Assembly: GCF_900291975.1 (NCBI RefSeq)
Contig: NZ_OMPN01000001.1
Span: 372,001-436,000, forward strand
Source: Agathobaculum massiliense
Lineage (GTDB): Bacteria; Bacillota; Clostridia; Oscillospirales; Butyricicoccaceae
Length of the DNA: 64,000 bases
Reading direction: 5' to 3'
Made by a program: the position numbers and the translations under genes. The notes under the pieces were generated by a model. It was not told where the DNA came from. It ran no database searches and saw only the letters and a program-made list of their open reading frames with translations. Of the stretch, positions 63,014 through 64,000 are shown piece by piece; positions within the stretch are counted from its first letter, which is position 1, and the number at the start of each line of letters is the position of its first letter.

Positions 63014-64000
63014 TTATCCCTCCAACCCGCTTTCCAGCTCGGCAATCACCTTCTGGATCGCGGCCTTTTTCAGCTTGGCGCTCGCCAGATTGACAATTAC
63101 GCGCGCCGAGATCGGCGCGACGTCCTCGATCACCTCAAGCCCGTTTTCCTTGAGCGTCGTACCGGTTTCCACGATGTCCACAATTGCGTCCGCCAACTCC
63201 AAAAGCGGCGCAAGCTCAACCGACCCCTCGATCTTGATGGTTTCCACGTCCATATTCTTGCGGTTAAAAAACGCCTTAGTGACCGCCGGATATTTGGTCG
63301 CGATGACCGGTGTCCGATAGCCGCCGTAAACGTCCTTCCCCTTTTTGGTCGCCAATGCGAAGCGACATTTGCCGAACCCAAGGTCTACCATTTCGTAAAA
63401 GCTGCCGCCCTTTTCCATGATCGTGTCTTTGCCGACCACGCCCATATCGCAAACGCCGTGCTCGACATAGGTGATCACATCCGCCGCCTTGGCCAGCACG
63501 ATCTCCACGCCCGTATCCGGCAGGGCAAAGATCAGCTTGCGCGAGCCGGCTTCCAGCTCGGAAATATCATACCCCGCGCTTTTGAGCAGCGCGAGCGTCT
63601 TCTTCTCCAGCCGCCCCTTGGTCAGCGCGATGCGCACCGTATCGCGTCGGATTCCGGTTTCCGTACCCGCAGCGCCCTGCAGGCTTTCCGCGACGCTTTC
63701 CACATCGATACCGAAGCCGCCCGCCGGCATGTCCTTGCCGAACTTGGCGCACAGCGCGTTATATCGCCCGCCCGCAAGGATAGCCGCGCCCGCGCCGCCG
63801 ATGTAGCCGCGGAACATCACACCCGTATAGTAATCCATCTCATGCACCAAGCCCAGATCGATCATGATGCGGTCCCCATAGCCGGTTTCGTCCAGCGCGC
63901 GGTACAGCCGGCGCAGATAGGAAACCGCGCCGAGCACACGCACGTTTCCGGTCAGCGCTTCGACCTGATCAAGTACTTCCATGCCTCCAAACAACTGCGG
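63014..64000 (-). CDS. hisZ-hisG: HisZ-HisG fusion: ATP phosphoribosyltransferase regulatory and catalytic parts, 5' end outside window
   Basis: The frame is open to the window edge, giving at least 328 residues. The first 115 match the C-terminal part of HisZ, the HisRS-like regulatory subunit: VHEMDYYTGVMFRGYIGGAG, ILAGGRYNALCAKFGKDMPA, GFGIDVESVAESL. After a short linker (QGAAGTETGIRR) the short-form HisG begins: DTVRIALTKGRLEKKTLALL, VCDMGVVGKDTIMEKGG, and the PRPP loop DAIVDIVETGTTLKENGLEV. Short HisG needs HisZ for activity and feedback control, so fusion fixes stoichiometry at 1:1. No stop or RBS lies between the parts. Confidence 0.88.
   Translation of the reverse strand, partial: PQLFGGMEVLDQVEALTGNVRVLGAVSYLRRLYRALDETGYGDRIMIDLGLVHEMDYYTGVMFRGYIGGAGAAILAGGRYNALCAKFGKDMPAGGFGIDVESVAESLQGAAGTETGIRRDTVRIALTKGRLEKKTLALLKSAGYDISELEAGSRKLIFALPDTGVEIVLAKAADVITYVEHGVCDMGVVGKDTIMEKGGSFYEMVDLGFGKCRFALATKKGKDVYGGYRTPVIATKYPAVTKAFFNRKNMDVETIKIEGSVELAPLLELADAIVDIVETGTTLKENGLEVIEDVAPISARVIVNLASAKLKKAAIQKVIAELESGLEG

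Overview
The window looks like a chromosomal segment of an endospore-forming, moderately high-GC member of the Clostridia. I would guess Oscillospirales, near Butyricicoccus/Agathobaculum, from gene content and codon style; this is an inference, not a database result. Supporting observations are the sporulation and germination genes (gpr, spoIIP, a ger operon, a sigG fragment), the clostridial-type single-chain PurL, the HrcA/CIRCE heat-shock operon, T-box control of ilv genes, SdpR/SdpI, S-layer homology domains and textbook sigma-A promoters. I see no tRNA or rRNA gene and no CRISPR array.

Layout. 1-3.5 kb: 3' end of purL and a thioesterase. 3.5-7.6 kb: a MerR regulator with its 19-bp-spacer promoter, an SLH protein, and an sdpR-sdpI-CPBP protease operon with a perfect 24-bp palindrome. 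7.7-13.3 kb: rpsT, gpr, spoIIP and a compact gerA-gerC-gerB operon. 13.3-17.4 kb: a response regulator/kinase pair and two PepSY proteins behind an 11-bp tandem repeat. 17.4-21.2 kb: traX, an ArsC-like protein, an XRE regulator with a small divergent gene, and a UPF0210/ACT pair. 21.2-29.4 kb: lepA-hemW, then hrcA-grpE-dnaK-dnaJ under a perfect CIRCE element. 29.4-36.8 kb: a hydroxyacid dehydrogenase, citrate synthase, an XRE/membrane-protein pair, YihY, a SLOG protein under a LexA-type box, ilvE, and a secreted protein with a degenerate deacetylase domain.

36.9-39.0 kb is the most unusual spot. The 3' 60 percent of the forespore sigma gene sigG lies 23 bp from the 3' end of a large serine recombinase gene, and the sigG 5' part is not in the window. 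39-48 kb: pta, a four-gene operon ending in an AI-2E permease, an Lrp/aminotransferase pair, pyrE with a large membrane protein, and a small divergent XRE module with twin operators. 48-53.7 kb: the ilvB-ilvN-ilvC-ilvD operon behind a T-box leader. 53.7-57.9 kb: YetF/DUF4363, a flavin reductase-rubredoxin fusion under a Fur-like box, an NAD(P)H oxidoreductase, a NimA-like protein and a C39-like protein behind tandem regulator repeats. 58-64 kb: the histidine operon, reading leftward from a HisZ-HisG fusion (cut by the window edge) through hisD-hisB-(small membrane protein)-hisH-hisA-hisF-hisI to hisE. hisC is not in this stretch.

The window is mostly housekeeping and biosynthesis. The parts that depart from expectation are the split sigG next to a recombinase, a HisZ-HisG fusion, two hairpin-dense spacers inside operons (grpE/dnaK and ilvC/ilvD) that share short motifs, an operator-like sequence shared by two distant promoters, and a probable AUC start codon.
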